A stretch of DNA of 64,000 nucleotides from Sphaerolaimus hirsutus. Lineage: Eukaryota; Nematoda; Chromadorea; Monhysterida; Sphaerolaimidae. Location: contig OZ038451.1 in the NCBI GenBank assembly GCA_964036195.1, forward strand, positions 20,596,318 through 20,660,317. Reading direction: 5' to 3'. Each line of letters begins with the position of its first letter. Position 1 is the first letter of the stretch. A program made the position numbers and the translations under genes. The notes beneath the pieces were generated by a model. The model made no database searches, was not told where the DNA came from, and worked only from the letters and a program-made list of their open reading frames with translations. This document shows positions 35,584 through 47,303 of the stretch, piece after piece.

Positions 35584-35776
35584 TAGTGATGTGAAAAGCG
35601 CCAGAACTTTGGCGTCAAGCGCCAAAAGCGCCAAGGCGCTTTTCCGACCGCCCACCGCCAAGCGCCAATGGCGCCACAGCAAAATAGCGCCAAGCGCCAA
35701 GCGCCAAAAGCGCCGTGGCGCTTTTTGCTTTGGCGCTAGCGCCAGGCGCCAGCGCCATGGCGCTTTTACAGCACTA
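35584..35776. mobile_element. hAT MITE TAGTG..GGCGCC, mirror copy (193 bp)
   Basis: Mirror of 11838-12030 with ATGCTGAA on both sides. Identical length to the left copy. Confidence 0.87.
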
Positions 35777-35951
35777 ATGCTGAATATGTAATTATTTCGA
35801 TGTACAACATGTATGTTTTCTGTATGCTGACGATCAGAGTCAAGCACCCCCTTCCCCCCCCTGAATTCAAACCAATCCATAAAAGTTCATGCTATGCGCT
35901 CACGCTGCACAGTATTGAACAAGCGCCATTGGATGTTATCAGCTATGAATA

Positions 35952-36883
35952 AGAGTTGTTAAAAGTACCAAACTTTTCTCGTACCCAGTATATGTAAACG
36001 TAAAATATTTATTTTTACTCACCTCCTGAGTACAGAAAACGTCAAGTAAATTTTTTTAGTTTTACTTGTGAGTAAACGTGAGTAAACGTACTTTTTCACC
36101 CAGATTACGTAAATGTAAGTATTTTTGAGAAATTTTCACCCATATTGTCATTCAAAGTCGTTGATTTTTAGAACTTTTTGCTCATCTTCGGAAATTTTTA
36201 GCTACCTATTCATGTGCTCATATACCCACCCATTTTCGACAGTTTTCCCTATATTTGAAACCTATTCATCTTGTTTTTCACTTAAGACACTATATAAAAT
36301 ACTATCTCAAATACGTTTTCTGTACACGAGTACTTTCAAAGAGTATACGTAAAAAGGAGTACTGGTACTTTTTTGTGAGGAAACGTAAACGTATTTACTC
36401 AGTACTAGAGTATACGTATTTGTTAAGTAAAAGAAAATGCTTTTTTACAACTACCGTATTACCTCGAAATACCCCCAGGGGGTTTATTATTTCGCCAGCA
36501 AAATTTTAGGGGGGGATAATTCGAGGGGGGGGTTTATTCGAGGGGGGGGTCTATTATTTCGCCAGAAAATTTCGGAAATTCCCCATACTCAGACGTAGAA
36601 AAAACACACAATTACATGGATATATATGTGTTTATAGGCATTTATAACTGTATATACACAGTAACCCTTCTCTAACGTCACTTTATCATCAGTTTTAACG
36701 TGTGTTCTGCATTGTACAGATCACAAACTTCGGTATTTGTCATGCACGTTTTCTTTACACTCAACTTTAGGGGGGGGTATTTCGAGGGGGGGGTTTATTA
36801 TTTCCTCAGCCGAATTTTAGGGGGGGTATTTCGAGGGGGGGGTTAATTCAAGGGGGGGGTTAATTCGAGGTAATACGGTATGC
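35952..36883. mobile_element. hAT MITE with TACGTTTACTC arrays, mirror copy, interrupted
   Basis: Mirror of 11160-11663, flanked by TATGAATA (35944-35951, 36884-36891). A CCGTATT element (36454-36878) has inserted a few bases from its right end. Confidence 0.78.
36454..36878. mobile_element. CCGTATT-family MITE private to right arm (425 bp)
   Basis: CCGTATTACCTCGAAATACC to GAGGTAATACGG between TA dinucleotides. The left arm reads ACAACTATGCTATG without it, so the duplication is exactly TA. Internal GGGGGGTTTATTCGAGG phrases. Confidence 0.92.
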
Positions 36884-37077
36884 TATGAATATGGCTATGT
36901 ATTTGATGAACACGCCAATGTAATTTTCAGATGTCCTACAGACCGGCCAAAGTAATCGAGCAAGTTAATGTGAGTGAACATGTCAAAAAATCGAAGAAAT
37001 ACGCTACATCAACTTATCACTGCCCAAGATGTGCTTCAAAGACATAAATAGACAGACAGACACCAAACAGACATCCC

Positions 37078-37873
37078 TAACGATGGCAAACACTCCGAAA
37101 AAAAGTATTTTAATTTTTAAGTGTTTTTTCCTAAATGAATTTTCGAATTTTTCCTCAAATTAATTTTCGAATTTTCGAATTTCGAATTTTCGAATTTTCA
37201 AATTTCAAATTTTCGAATTTTTTTAGGCAGTTTTCGAATTTTTTGGGGTTATTTTTGAATTTTTTGGGGAAAATATTGAATTAAGTGCTTTGAGCTGTTA
37301 AGTAGCTACCGTAAATTCTCGAATAAGTCCTCAGGGGAGTTATTTTTTCATCAGAAATTTTGAGGGGGGAGTTAATCGATGGGGAGTTTTTTGAGGGGGG
37401 AGTTGTTTTTTCCTCACGCTCGAAAGAGGGGGGAGTTATTCGAGGGAGAGTTATTTGAGGGGGGAGTTATTTACTGTCAATCCTCTAAAAAGTCCCGCTC
37501 GAATAAGTCTAGTGAACCCATCCCCTAAAATGCCATCCCCGACTCAAGCTATGGGTCTGCGGTGGATGCCATTTCAACGTTTTTTGACGTTATTTTTTGT
37601 TTCGATAACTCTTTCAGGCTCAAAACTGAATCGGATCAATTGTCAATCAATTTAGCTGATTGAACTTAAGAATGTGTTATATTTCACTGAATTCCCTGAA
37701 AAATTCGAAAAGTATTTTTGAATTTTTGAATTTTTGAATTTTTGAATTTTCGTGAAAAAAAAATCGATTTTTAAGTGTTTTTTTCAGTAGTGAAATAAAA
37801 ATTCGAAAATTCCGAAAAAATTCGAAAATTCGAAAATATTTTCGAATTTTCGAATCTTTTTTTGCCATCGTTA
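37078..37873. mobile_element. hAT MITE, TAACGATGG family, private to right arm (796 bp)
   Basis: TAACGATGGCAA and TTGCCATCGTTA ends flanked by GACATCCC (37070-37077, 37874-37881). The left arm has a single GACATCCC at the empty site near 10970. The interior repeats TTTTCGAATTTTCGAA and includes a GGGGAGTTATT-type remnant (about 37308-37490). A sibling is at 42150-42919. Confidence 0.93.
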
Positions 37874-38019
37874 GACATCCCTCAAACAAAATAGAGGCCC
37901 GCTGGGGCGTCAGCTGCACAGTGGCAAAATTAGGAAACAGAAAATCAAGTAAAAAAATAAAAACAACTCTAAAATGCATCAATATTAAACCTAATAGTAA
38001 CTTGATAAAAAAACCCAAA

Positions 38020-39567
38020 ATGTTAAAGCTTCAAACATGCAAGCTACTTGCCACACTGCTACAACTGATTAGCCTGAGATCTGCACCATGTATGGGCAGT
38101 GGTGTCAATGGCATGAATGGTGAGTCGAGACGATTTTTACTTTGTTGCAAGCATCTAATGGCAGATGTTTTTGTGCTGGGTGCTATGGTGCAAAGCCTTA
38201 AATGCACCAATGGTGCCATAGTGAAATTCAGCCCATAAAATGGTTCTTCGCAGAAGGTGCTTCACACTCAGCATCAATGGCACAAGTGTTAGCATTGAAA
38301 GCAGCATTGGTTCAGCAATTCGGCCTACCTATATCAGTTTACAAACTTTCAATTGATCTCTGTGTGAAAACTAAATAAAATAAAATATAAATACCATATT
38401 TGCTTGAATAATCCCCCTGGGGGATTATTATTTCGTCAGTCTTTTTTGACGGGGGGATTATTCAAGGGGGGGAATTTTTCAAGGGGAGGAATTATTATTT
38501 CGTCAGAATTCTCAAGCATGTTTCCATCAACTCATTCGACAATAAAAGCTTTATTTACACAATAACATGCTATTCTTGTTCAAATTAGACATAAAAATTG
38601 ATCGTATGCCTTGAGGGGGGGGGGGGATTATTCGAGGGGGGGAATTATTTTTTCCTCACTCATTTTACAGGGGGGATTATTCGAGGGGGGGAATTATTCA
38701 AGGGGGGGAATTATTCAAGCAAATACGGTATTATATTTTTTTATTTTCTAATATTTTTCAACATCTCAGAAAATACCACAAAAGGAAAATATAGGTACCT
38801 AATTCAATCTCTCTGGAATATCCAGGAAAATGTATAGGAAAAATTTCAACATTGCAGCCGTGAAATCTTCCCCCCACTGTGAGGCGAATACGATCCTGTA
38901 CGTTGGTCTGTGCTGGACGGTGGATGGGGCAGACAAGAACTGGACGGAAGCCTGGGGCTCCTTCCAGCTGGCCGACTCTGTGCAGTTCTGGCAGCTGGCC
39001 AACGTGCAGAGTGATGCTGTTAGACTTGCTGTCTTCGCACTACTGCAGGTGGGGAGTTTTGGGTACCACTGGTGGTATTTATGTGGTGAATGATAGGTGG
39101 AGTGTGTGAAGACTGAAGAAAACTGAAAATCTCGTGAAGTGCGTGGCGGTGTCTTCGCATAGACTGCTGCACGCACATCCAGCCTGCTTGCACACGTTTC
39201 ACGAACCCATTTTTTGCTGTGTCAGATATCACATTTGAAGAAATTGAAACATAATCAGACAAGTTCAGTGTTAATAACGAAATCCATGTGAAGAAATGCA
39301 CTTATTCAATGAAATTAACAGGCAAAAAACCACTCACTCGCACAGAACTTCAATTCGACACAAGAAGTGAGAGTGGCACTGCACAGGAACTCTACTGGCA
39401 GCGAATACACTATGTGGAAATGGCATCAAAAGGGCGTAGCCACCTCTGAATGGGAAGACGATACAGGGGATATTTCTGATGGGATTAACAACACAATGTC
39501 TTTTTGCACCGATTGGCAGAAGCCCTATACTTATGGAAAGTATAATAAGAGGACTGCTTTTCTGTAA
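38020..39567 (+). CDS. Secreted C-type-lectin-like protein, right-arm copy
   Basis: Exons 38020-38119, 38858-39048 and 39346-39567 (TAA), phases 1 and 0, 170 residues, no break. A hydrophobic start (likely signal peptide) is followed by GLCWTVDG, NWTEAW, FWQLANVQS, EVRVALHRNSTG, MWKWHQKG and FCTDWQKPYT. Same exon lengths as the left copy. The 16 replacements cluster in the W-rich last exon (10 of them, including Tyr-to-Cys in PYTYGK/PYTCGK). The two copies face away from each other across about 27 kb. It is possible that the gene instead continues into the exon at 39774; the in-frame TAA in both copies argues for a compact gene. Confidence 0.7.
38394..38728. mobile_element. CCATATTTGCTTGAATAATC MITE, private to right arm
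   Basis: CCATATTTGCTTGAATAATC to TTCAAGCAAATACGG between TA dinucleotides; absent at the matching left-arm site. GGGGGGATTATTCGAG phrases inside. Relative at 63468-63941. Confidence 0.83.
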
Positions 39568-39773
39568 TAGGTCGTATGCAAAAAAATATTTTGATGAAAA
39601 ACTAGATTTTATTGAATCTGTTCTCAATCAAGATGTGGTGGAAATATGATCCAATTTCCTACCAGCTTTATTCACCCTTCATTGCCCATTTAGACTGTTC
39701 ACATTGGAACCCTAATGCTGAGGTAGTGTTCTAGTGTAGTTAAGTAAAATTACAAACACTCAACTAAAAGTTA

Positions 39774-40012
39774 ATGAAAAAAAAAATAATACCAGCCAAC
39801 AATGTAATGGCACGTCAAATAGAACAGCATTTAAAAAAGCTGATGAGTAAATTAGAGCAGGTTTCTATTGGAATAAGTAAAATAACTTGTTTGAATGCAT
39901 GTGAACAACTGTCAAGTGCACTGTCAAATGAGAGGCATTCAGGGACACTAGTTGGAGGGCAGCTCAAGGCAACCAGTGATGAAGCTAAACTACCTGCTCT
40001 CTACATGTACTG
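39774..40012 (+). CDS. Coding-like exon of unknown gene, cut in the left arm
   Basis: Open frame with KKLMSKLEQVSIG, ACEQLSSALSNERHSG and LPALYMY, ending at a GTGAGT donor. The first part is preserved in frame in the left arm (about 9216-9106: HIKKLMSKLEQVSIGSS) until homology stops. Conservation suggests a real exon. It does not join in frame to 40301 without a stop, so its gene is unknown. Confidence 0.45.
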
Positions 40013-40300
40013 TGAGTGTATCTGATTAAACTTGACATTTTGCAGTTTTTGACAGAAAAGAGGCCACAGATGTCTTTATGGAAAAGGGTGTCAAGCTGTA
40101 CACCACTTAACAATGGCTATGTAGTAAACAAAATAAAAACAAAAAAACATGGAAGATGGAGGTGAGAAACACATCATTCACATTATCTGTTGGTATAATT
40201 ATTCAATTACATAAAATCTTGCAACATAAACTTGTCAATTTTCACCAGTTTTAGCTCAAAAGTGTGAACTATACACAATGAAAAGGTAAATATTTTCCAG

Positions 40301-43300
40301 AGTGTATTTGCACGCGATTAAATTTGCAGCCCCAACGTCGTACCGCTTCATACCTCAATATGCGTGCCGTCTTTGTGAAATGCAGTCCGGGTCAATCTTG
40401 GCAGAGCACTTGGACATATCACGAGATGAATGCATTCAGGTGCCACTCCCACACTCTGTAAACTGCGCTGTCAAATGTCAGACAAAGCGTCTAAAAAGCC
40501 ATGTAAAATGCGCTGTAAAATGGCAAAAAGTTTCCCTTTTGTACATGATTTTTGACACTTTGCATGGGTATTTCTCAAGACATTTTACAGGGACTGGGAG
40601 TGCCCCCAGAAGTGCAACCAGTTGCCCCTGTGCGCTGGCTACAGTCTGGGTGGTAACAAGTGTGTCCTACATGGATTGGGCTTCTCTGCAAACTGTACAA
40701 GTGCAGCTGACTCTAAATTTTGCCAGAAAGCTCCAGTTGTCAAAGGTTATTTTGCATAAATTCACACTTCAGCTGTTATTTCTGAATGATAAAAATGAAT
40801 TAACCAAGTGTGTTTGAGTATTTGAAGTCACAGGTAGTGATGTAAAGGCACCGAGGCACCGGTGCCCCGGTGCTGGGCACCGAAGGGCACCATCACCGGT
40901 GCTGGTGCGGTGCCATTGCAATCTTCAGGGGTGCCATGCCGGTGCCGGTGCCATTTTTTTCAGAATAGCACCGGTGCCGGTGCGGTGCGGTGCCATTTTT
41001 TTGCCGGTGCCAAAGGTGCTAGCACCAGGGCCAAAGTAAAAGGCACCGGGAAAGGCACCGGCCAAGGCTTCATGTGCTGTGCAATTTTATCCATAGTATG
41101 CGCTTATTCATATTTTAAAAACAACGATATATTTACCCAACCGTTTTTGCTTATTTTGTAAACCTCCCATCAAATAAATATACCTACTGTGAAATCCATT
41201 ATACCCGATACGGTATCTGATGAGCGAATCTAAAATTTTGTTGAATTTTAAATCATTTTTATATTTTATATTTATCTTACTTGTTTGTTCAAAATTTGTT
41301 GTCAGTTTATGACAGAGATAGTTCCATTCTCTGTACAGCAACGACTCCGATCAGTAGACAATAGTGGCTATGGACATTGCAGTGAATTAAATATTTTATC
41401 TTTCATTTGTAATCATTGTAAATTTGTAATTGCTTCATAAAAGTGATTGCCACATCATTCTGATCATTTTAAGACTTAAGTGCTCAACCATCAAAATCGG
41501 TTGAAAATTCATGGAAATATGCACTTCCAATGTGAGACCACTGAGAAACTGCCTGATATTTACTTCAGAAATTCCAGCCTGGTGCGGTGCCTTTCGGTGC
41601 TAGCACCGGCAACCCGCCGGTGCCCTTCGGTGTCGGTGCCATTTTTTCCAAAAGGCACCGGTGCCGGTGCGGTGCGGTGCCATTTTCTGGCCGGTGCCCC
41701 AGGGTGCCAGGTGCCCTTTTCATGCGTTGGCAAAGGTGCCGGTGCGGTGCGGTGCCATTTTTCCCGGTGCCTTTAACATCACTAGTCACAGGGTACATTT
41801 AAAGGTTTGAGGAAATTAGTAATCCTTAGTGCAATTTTCACACATACCTTGAAAGGCATTGTGTTTGGTAGATTTCCAATTTCCACATGTGCACTTCAAG
41901 ATGCAAAAACCGTCTGAATGCAGGAATAAATTTTCCAGTGTTCTGCATGCCAAAATGCCCAACCCTTTCTTTCAGGCTGCATAGTTCCACCACTGGGGCC
42001 CAATGTGCTCACACAAGCAAAGCCATTCACCCAATGTGGGCAGGTAATGGATGTCACGCCTGTTTTTGGATTTGTGGTTGCAACCTGTTGCAATCTTCAC
42101 TTATCAGTGAAGTTCCTAAAACATAAAAAATGTGTGGCAATCTTATCACTAACGATGGCAAGCCCTCTAGAAAAAAGTATTTAAATTTTTAAGTGTTTTT
42201 TCCCAAATTAATTTTCGAATTTTCGAATTTTTCCTGAAATTAATTTTCGAATTTCAAATTTAATTTTCGAATTTTCGAATCTTTTTTGGCAGTTTTCGAA
42301 TTTTTTTGGCCATTTTTTTAAATTTTTTCAAAAAAAATTCAATTTTTTTTGTTGAAAAATATTGAATCTGAAGCTTTAAACACAGAATTTGGACTGTTTT
42401 GGAAGTGGCTATACTCGGCAGACGTGCTAATCTACAAATGGATATGATTTATATCTTTGGCTGTCGCCTGGCAGACAGCCAACTGAAAACTTGTGAGCTG
42501 ATTCACCACTGCACTCCATTTCATCCTGACTCCGAACCAGTACAGTCAGCCATAAGTTCACTGCGGACTGCGGTTATGACGTCATGATGGAGTGTTACCA
42601 CCTGAAAAATGTAGGGTGTAATTTCGCCCGAGTATAGCACACTGAGCGTACTCAGTGCATACAGTGCTAATTTTCTTTTTTGTTTCGCTTTTTCATAAGC
42701 ACCGCGTATCAATTTTCGTTGTATTTAGTACGTTGAACTTAAGAGTGCCTTGAATTGCCTGAAAAATTCAAAAAGTATTTTCGAATTTTCGAATTTTAGA
42801 ATTTTTTGAAAAATAAATCGATTTTTAAGTGTTTTTTCTAGGGGTGAAATAAAAATTCGAAAATTCCGGAAAAATTCGAAAATGTTTTCAAATTTTTGAA
42901 TCTTTTTTTGCCATCGTTACTTATCACACTATGTACCGTATTACCTCGAAATACCCCCATGGGGGTTTATTATTTTGCCAGCAAAATTTGAGGGGGGGTT
43001 AATTCGAGGGGGGGGGGTTTATTCGAGGGGGGGTCTTATTATTTCGTCAGAAATTTTCGTAAGGATCGTAGTAAATAGTAGGCATTTGCATGCACAAAAC
43101 AGGTAATAAATGTGTCCAAACAAGATATATTTGGACATAAAAACGTAGATTAGCTACACAAACATGTCCATGTGTAGCTGCAATACAGATAAACAGTAAT
43201 ATACATCATGTACATTGCATACATGACGTATTTATTTTGTACATGACGTACATCATTCCGAAGGGGGGGTATTTCGAGGGGGGGGTTAATTATTTCCCCA

Positions 43301-45998
43301 GCCGATTTTGAGGGGGGGTTAATTCGAGGGGGGGTTGATTCAAGGGGGGGGGATAATTCGAGGTAATACGGTATTCAAGTTGATAAGTATGGAATCATTC
43401 CTGGCCAAAATTAACCTGAAGAGTTAGGATACTCAGAATTGTGAAAATGTACCTTACTTATGGTTCATGTCTGTATACTGGTAAACAAAGTTCTCTGACA
43501 ACTCACTACTCGTTGGTTGCCAAAAATGACAACTAATAAAAACAGTGGCAGTTTGCTGACAAACAGAATACAGTGTAGTAACAACCCACTGACTCACTGA
43601 CTTACTTGCTCCAGGTTGCAGCTTGCTTGTTGTTTACACACAACGATGCAGCTTTCTGACAACTTGTTGACAGCTGCGCAGATGGTGTCAGCACAATTCC
43701 TGCTACTGCCATATGCTGACAACTTTTGTGAGTGAGTTGTCAAAGTTAAATGAGTTTTGTTTCTTACTTTGAAGTTGCACTGGAATGCTTTCGTATAAAC
43801 AATCTGTTTAATGGCAAATTTTGAATCTGTCACGTCATTACATTGCATTTTCTGCAACTCTGCAACTCTGCTTCCACCATTCTCTAACTGGCATGACTTT
43901 GTCTGGTTGTTGAGATATCAGCAGAAGTGATGGGGTTCAGCTGTCCATACCCAATGGTGCCCATAGGAGTTTCTGTGTGTCAAGCTGACATGACTTGGAG
44001 CCACCCGATGAATGCTGACAACTTCTGTATCAAGGGTTAGTCCTTGTGCAAGATTATGTATTGATACAAACTGAATTTGTCTGCAGTATTGTTCATGTGA
44101 CTGAAAATGTAAACATTGATGCAAGAGAAAGCAATGTCAATAATGTTAACTATAACTGTGTTTCTATCTAACCTATCTATCTAACTACATGGTACATCTT
44201 ATAATTTCAAAATAATTGAGCCCAAAAACCAAGTAGCGTTATTGTATTTGTAATCCATTGAAACAGCATGTGAACAATTGAATGATGATGCCACAAATAT
44301 ATATGACCAGGCAAAGATCACTACTGAAAATGGAATTGATTATTATGCCAGTGGTGAGTGGAATTTTTTTGAGAACATAGCAAACAAATGGTTTTCTATC
44401 TCTCTTAAAATGTCCCCAAATCACACACAGGTACAAGTGTGGTTTTCAATTGCAGTTATGACAAACCATACCATACAATTGACGGTTCCCAAAACCAGGC
44501 ATCAGCAACAAATATATGTGGTTCAAATGGGACATGGACATCACAGGATGTTTGCAAGCCATACAGTCAGTTATATTTATATATTTACAGCAATGTCAAT
44601 AGTGTGTAAGCCATCTAGATTTATTTAATCATACTTCAATAATTCAGTGGTACAGTCTGTGCAGTTTGTGAAAAAAAGTAATGCATTTCCTTTTTCCTCA
44701 CTTGGCTGGGAGGGAGTAGGGTCTTATGAAATGGGGATTTGTCCGACTTTTTTTCTATGAAACATTGGAGATAAATCTTCTTATGGTTACAGTTTGCCCA
44801 CACAAGCAGCCAGCTGATGGACTGTCCACACTGACTTTCTGGGATACTCATGCCACCCTTTCAGGGCATCCAGTCCTGGCAGATGGGGACTACTCTATGG
44901 TGGGTATTTTGGTTGTGGCATGGCTAAAACACACTGTAATAAAATAAAATTACTGAATTTAGTGGTGGAATGGTGCCATAGCACTAGCACCATTTAAGTG
45001 TGGCAAAAAGCACAGTGCCATGGTGCTATTCGTGGTTGGCACTATTTTCCTTTGGCACCATTGGCAGTCAGTGTAAAATTTTATCCAACACCAATCTCTA
45101 ACTCCATTCAGGTGGGCCACAATGCCACCCAGCAATGTGTAACATATTATGCAATAGATGGCAACCACACAGTGAGGAGCACAGTGGTTTCATGTGAACC
45201 TGGTGGCACCTGGGCACTGAAGCCATGCATTCAAGTTGGTAAGTCAGCCGAAAGTGTTGGTATTTCTATGTTGAGAAGGTTTGAGAAATTGCACCACTGT
45301 TAGGAGGCGTCCACACTCCACATGGTTTCTTTGTACAAAAATGGTTCAAATGTTTCAAACATTTTTTTTTAGGAATGAAGGTGAAATATTAGATAAATGT
45401 CGATCGCTCATGACTTGATGAACCTCACTGCCTAAGAAAGAGTACAGACAACTAATTTCATAGATTAGGTACATGATCATGCACACTAGATCATATTATA
45501 GATTCAGAAATTGATTTTCGTGTGCCTAGTGGCAAAGATTTCCTTGAGATTGTAAGGCACTGTTGATTGTAGGTTCCACATTGTGCCCCTGACGACATGG
45601 TGGTGGGCATCACTTATTTTAAAAGAGCTGCACCTGCTGCAGTTCCCTTTACTCTTGGAAATATTTTTTTTAGTTGATGTCAAATTACTGACAATCACTG
45701 AGTGTGTGCATGCTTATAAACTATCACACTGTTTCTTAACAAATCATTTGCATGTTTGTAAACTAATGCAAAAAAATGATCAAAAAAATTCAGACCTATG
45801 TACAGAAAAGATAGGTAGCAACAAAAATCCTTTCCAACATTTTTTAGAGGCATTGTACCCAAATCCCCGTTGGCATGGAGGGCAGCTGATTAACCCATGG
45901 CTGTGCCGGTGGAATCCATGTGGAGGGGCTTTGGAGGCGGCCAGACGTTTCTGTACAGAGAGAGCGGGCCATGCAAAGGCCATTGGTGTGAAAACAGG
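40301..45998 (+). CDS. PAN/apple and sushi (CCP) domain protein, seven exons seen, both ends incomplete
   Basis: Exons 40301-40439, 40591-40745, 44267-44353, 44431-44565, 44793-44899, 45112-45238 and 45848-45998 have matching phases (2,1,1,1,0,1). Exon 1 has a CCP-like half (VFVKCSPGQSW). Exon 2 is cysteine-rich with CPQKC, PLCAGYSLGGNKCVLHG, a PAN/apple-type pattern. Exons 3-4 form a sushi module (ACEQL to VVFNCSY, CGSNGTW, VCKP). Exons 5-6 form another (CPHKQPADG to TVVSCEPGGTW, KPC). The last exon has WLCRWNPCGGALEAARRFC, a PCGG..FC module I do not recognise. Such modules are extracellular and disulfide-bonded, used in adhesion, complement-like or matrix proteins. Start, signal peptide and 3' end were not found. 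A hAT at 40835 and another at 42150 sit in intron 2. Confidence 0.7.
40835..41784. mobile_element. hAT element, TAGTGATG family with GGTGCC arrays (950 bp)
   Basis: TAGTGATGTAAAGGCACCG and CGGTGCCTTTAACATCACTA ends flanked by GTCACAGG (40827-40834, 41785-41792). Both subterminal regions are GGTGCC arrays where sister elements have GGCGCC. Non-coding. Confidence 0.92.
42150..42919. mobile_element. hAT MITE, TAACGATGG family (770 bp)
   Basis: TAACGATGGCAA and TTGCCATCGTTA ends flanked by CTTATCAC (42142-42149, 42920-42927). TTCGAATTTTCGAA phrases lie near both ends. Sibling of 37078-37873; a one-ended remnant starts at 62998. Confidence 0.92.
42936..43371. mobile_element. CCGTATT-family MITE
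   Basis: CCGTATTACCTCGAAATACC to CGAGGTAATACGG with TA on both sides, 436 bp. It lies 17 bases from the preceding hAT. Subfamily shared with 36454-36878. Confidence 0.85.
43372..44266. other. Intron sequence with TGACAACT phrases
   Basis: No exon seen. Between about 43490 and 44035 the word CTGACAACT recurs in both orientations, suggesting another phrase-array element; I could not define its ends. Confidence 0.35.
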
Positions 45999-46547
45999 GT
46001 TTGTTGCAACACTGAAAATCCTTGAATACTTCACCAAACAAATTATTTTATCGTATATTTTCAGGGGGGCTGTTTGAGGGGGAAAGGGGGATGTTTTAAT
46101 GTCAGATTTCTTGACGACATTTCTGTCAATAAAATTATTTTACCCTCACTTAGCTGTAAGATGGCAACTAGTGAAATGTGAACTACTAAGGATTTACAGA
46201 ATCTGTTCACTTATTCTTTGAATATTTTTATCATGATTCAATTAGTGTCTACAATCAGTTGAATAAGTAAATAAAAACACCACGCAGAAGTGTATGGGGT
46301 CAAAGTTATCGCATAAGTGATGGAACCTCTTGTAATGCTATATTCACTCAATGTAGCATAATATATGATGTAATATGTGCTTTTTATCCCTGATATGTTT
46401 GTGTGATTTTCGCATATACCTAAAATATATTCAAATATTTAAATCATTATACAAATTTTGAAATCATTATCATTTTTGGTTTACATAATGTTTGTGGTTG
46501 ACTATGATTTGTTCAAATTGGTGCATGCCAGATGCCCTCATAAATAA

Positions 46548-46551
<4 letters not shown>

Positions 46552-46606
<55 letters not shown>

Positions 46607-46623
46607 TATATATATATATATAT
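46552..46623. repeat. (TA)n microsatellite
   Basis: About 70 bases of TATATA with one GG interruption. Confidence 0.95.
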
Positions 46624-46725
46624 TGATAATATGAATATAATTATAGTATTCTGCTTTGCACATAATTTCGGAGCATCTCCCATTGTGTGTGTGGCTTAGC
46701 TCCTGTTGGAAATTGCACATGGGTA

Positions 46726-47303
46726 AACTCGGCGGACTTTATGGAAGTCAGTGGTCTAAGGAATTTTTGTACGAGTGCGGTATAAACTAACGATAGGGTC
46801 ACATGTGACTTTGGCCCACGTCCAAGTCACTCTGCGTTTCAGACAAATGAGAGTGAAATACGCAGGTTTGCGTCACTGATTATCGCTGCGGAATGCAATA
46901 AATCGACCGGAAATGATCACAAATAGCGGCCCGTACACTAGTTGACACATTTGCGATCATTTCCAGTCACTTAATTGTATTTCATAGACATAATGAGTAA
47001 CGCAAACGTCTTTCACCTCATTCGTATACTACGTTACCCGGCGCGTGCCAAATTAACATACCGAATATCTATCACATTCGTCCTTTTAGGAATTCGTTAG
47101 CACGGTTTGAGCGAGATATCTAGCTTTCCGACGGTGTATTTTTATATTCGTGCTTACATCCATTTATTTTTCACATTTGAAAGTTCAATATGTTTAAATA
47201 AACTGTGAATCGAACGGAATCTGTCCATTCGAATTCGAAATTGAGACATATCTTATTCGTACATAAAAGAATGAAACCTGATTCGTTTCATGTCTGTCGA
47301 GTT
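46726..47303. mobile_element. AACTCGGCGGAC MITE (578 bp)
   Basis: AACTCGGCGGACTTTATGG at the left and TGTCTGTCGAGTT at the right, with TA outside. Sibling of 32747-33312. Non-coding. Confidence 0.85.

Larger units (their letters stand above)
30994..39892. repeat. Right arm of large inverted duplication
   Basis: Reverse complement of 9106-16573. It begins directly after the ATCTC duplication of the LTR element and ends at AATAACTT near 39892, inside a coding-like exon. Private insertions are 32747-33312, 36454-36878, 37078-37873 and 38394-38728 (2122 bp together). Removing private insertions leaves about 6777 bp against 6824 bp in the left arm. Confidence 0.93.

Noticed and set aside
42150-42919. 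Possible CRISPR-like regular repeats (TTCGAATTTTCG)
   Set aside because: Spacing is irregular, there are no unique spacers of uniform length, and the repeats sit inside an hAT element in a eukaryotic genome.
46552-46623. Functional significance of the (TA)n tract
   Set aside because: Simple microsatellite; nothing further supported.
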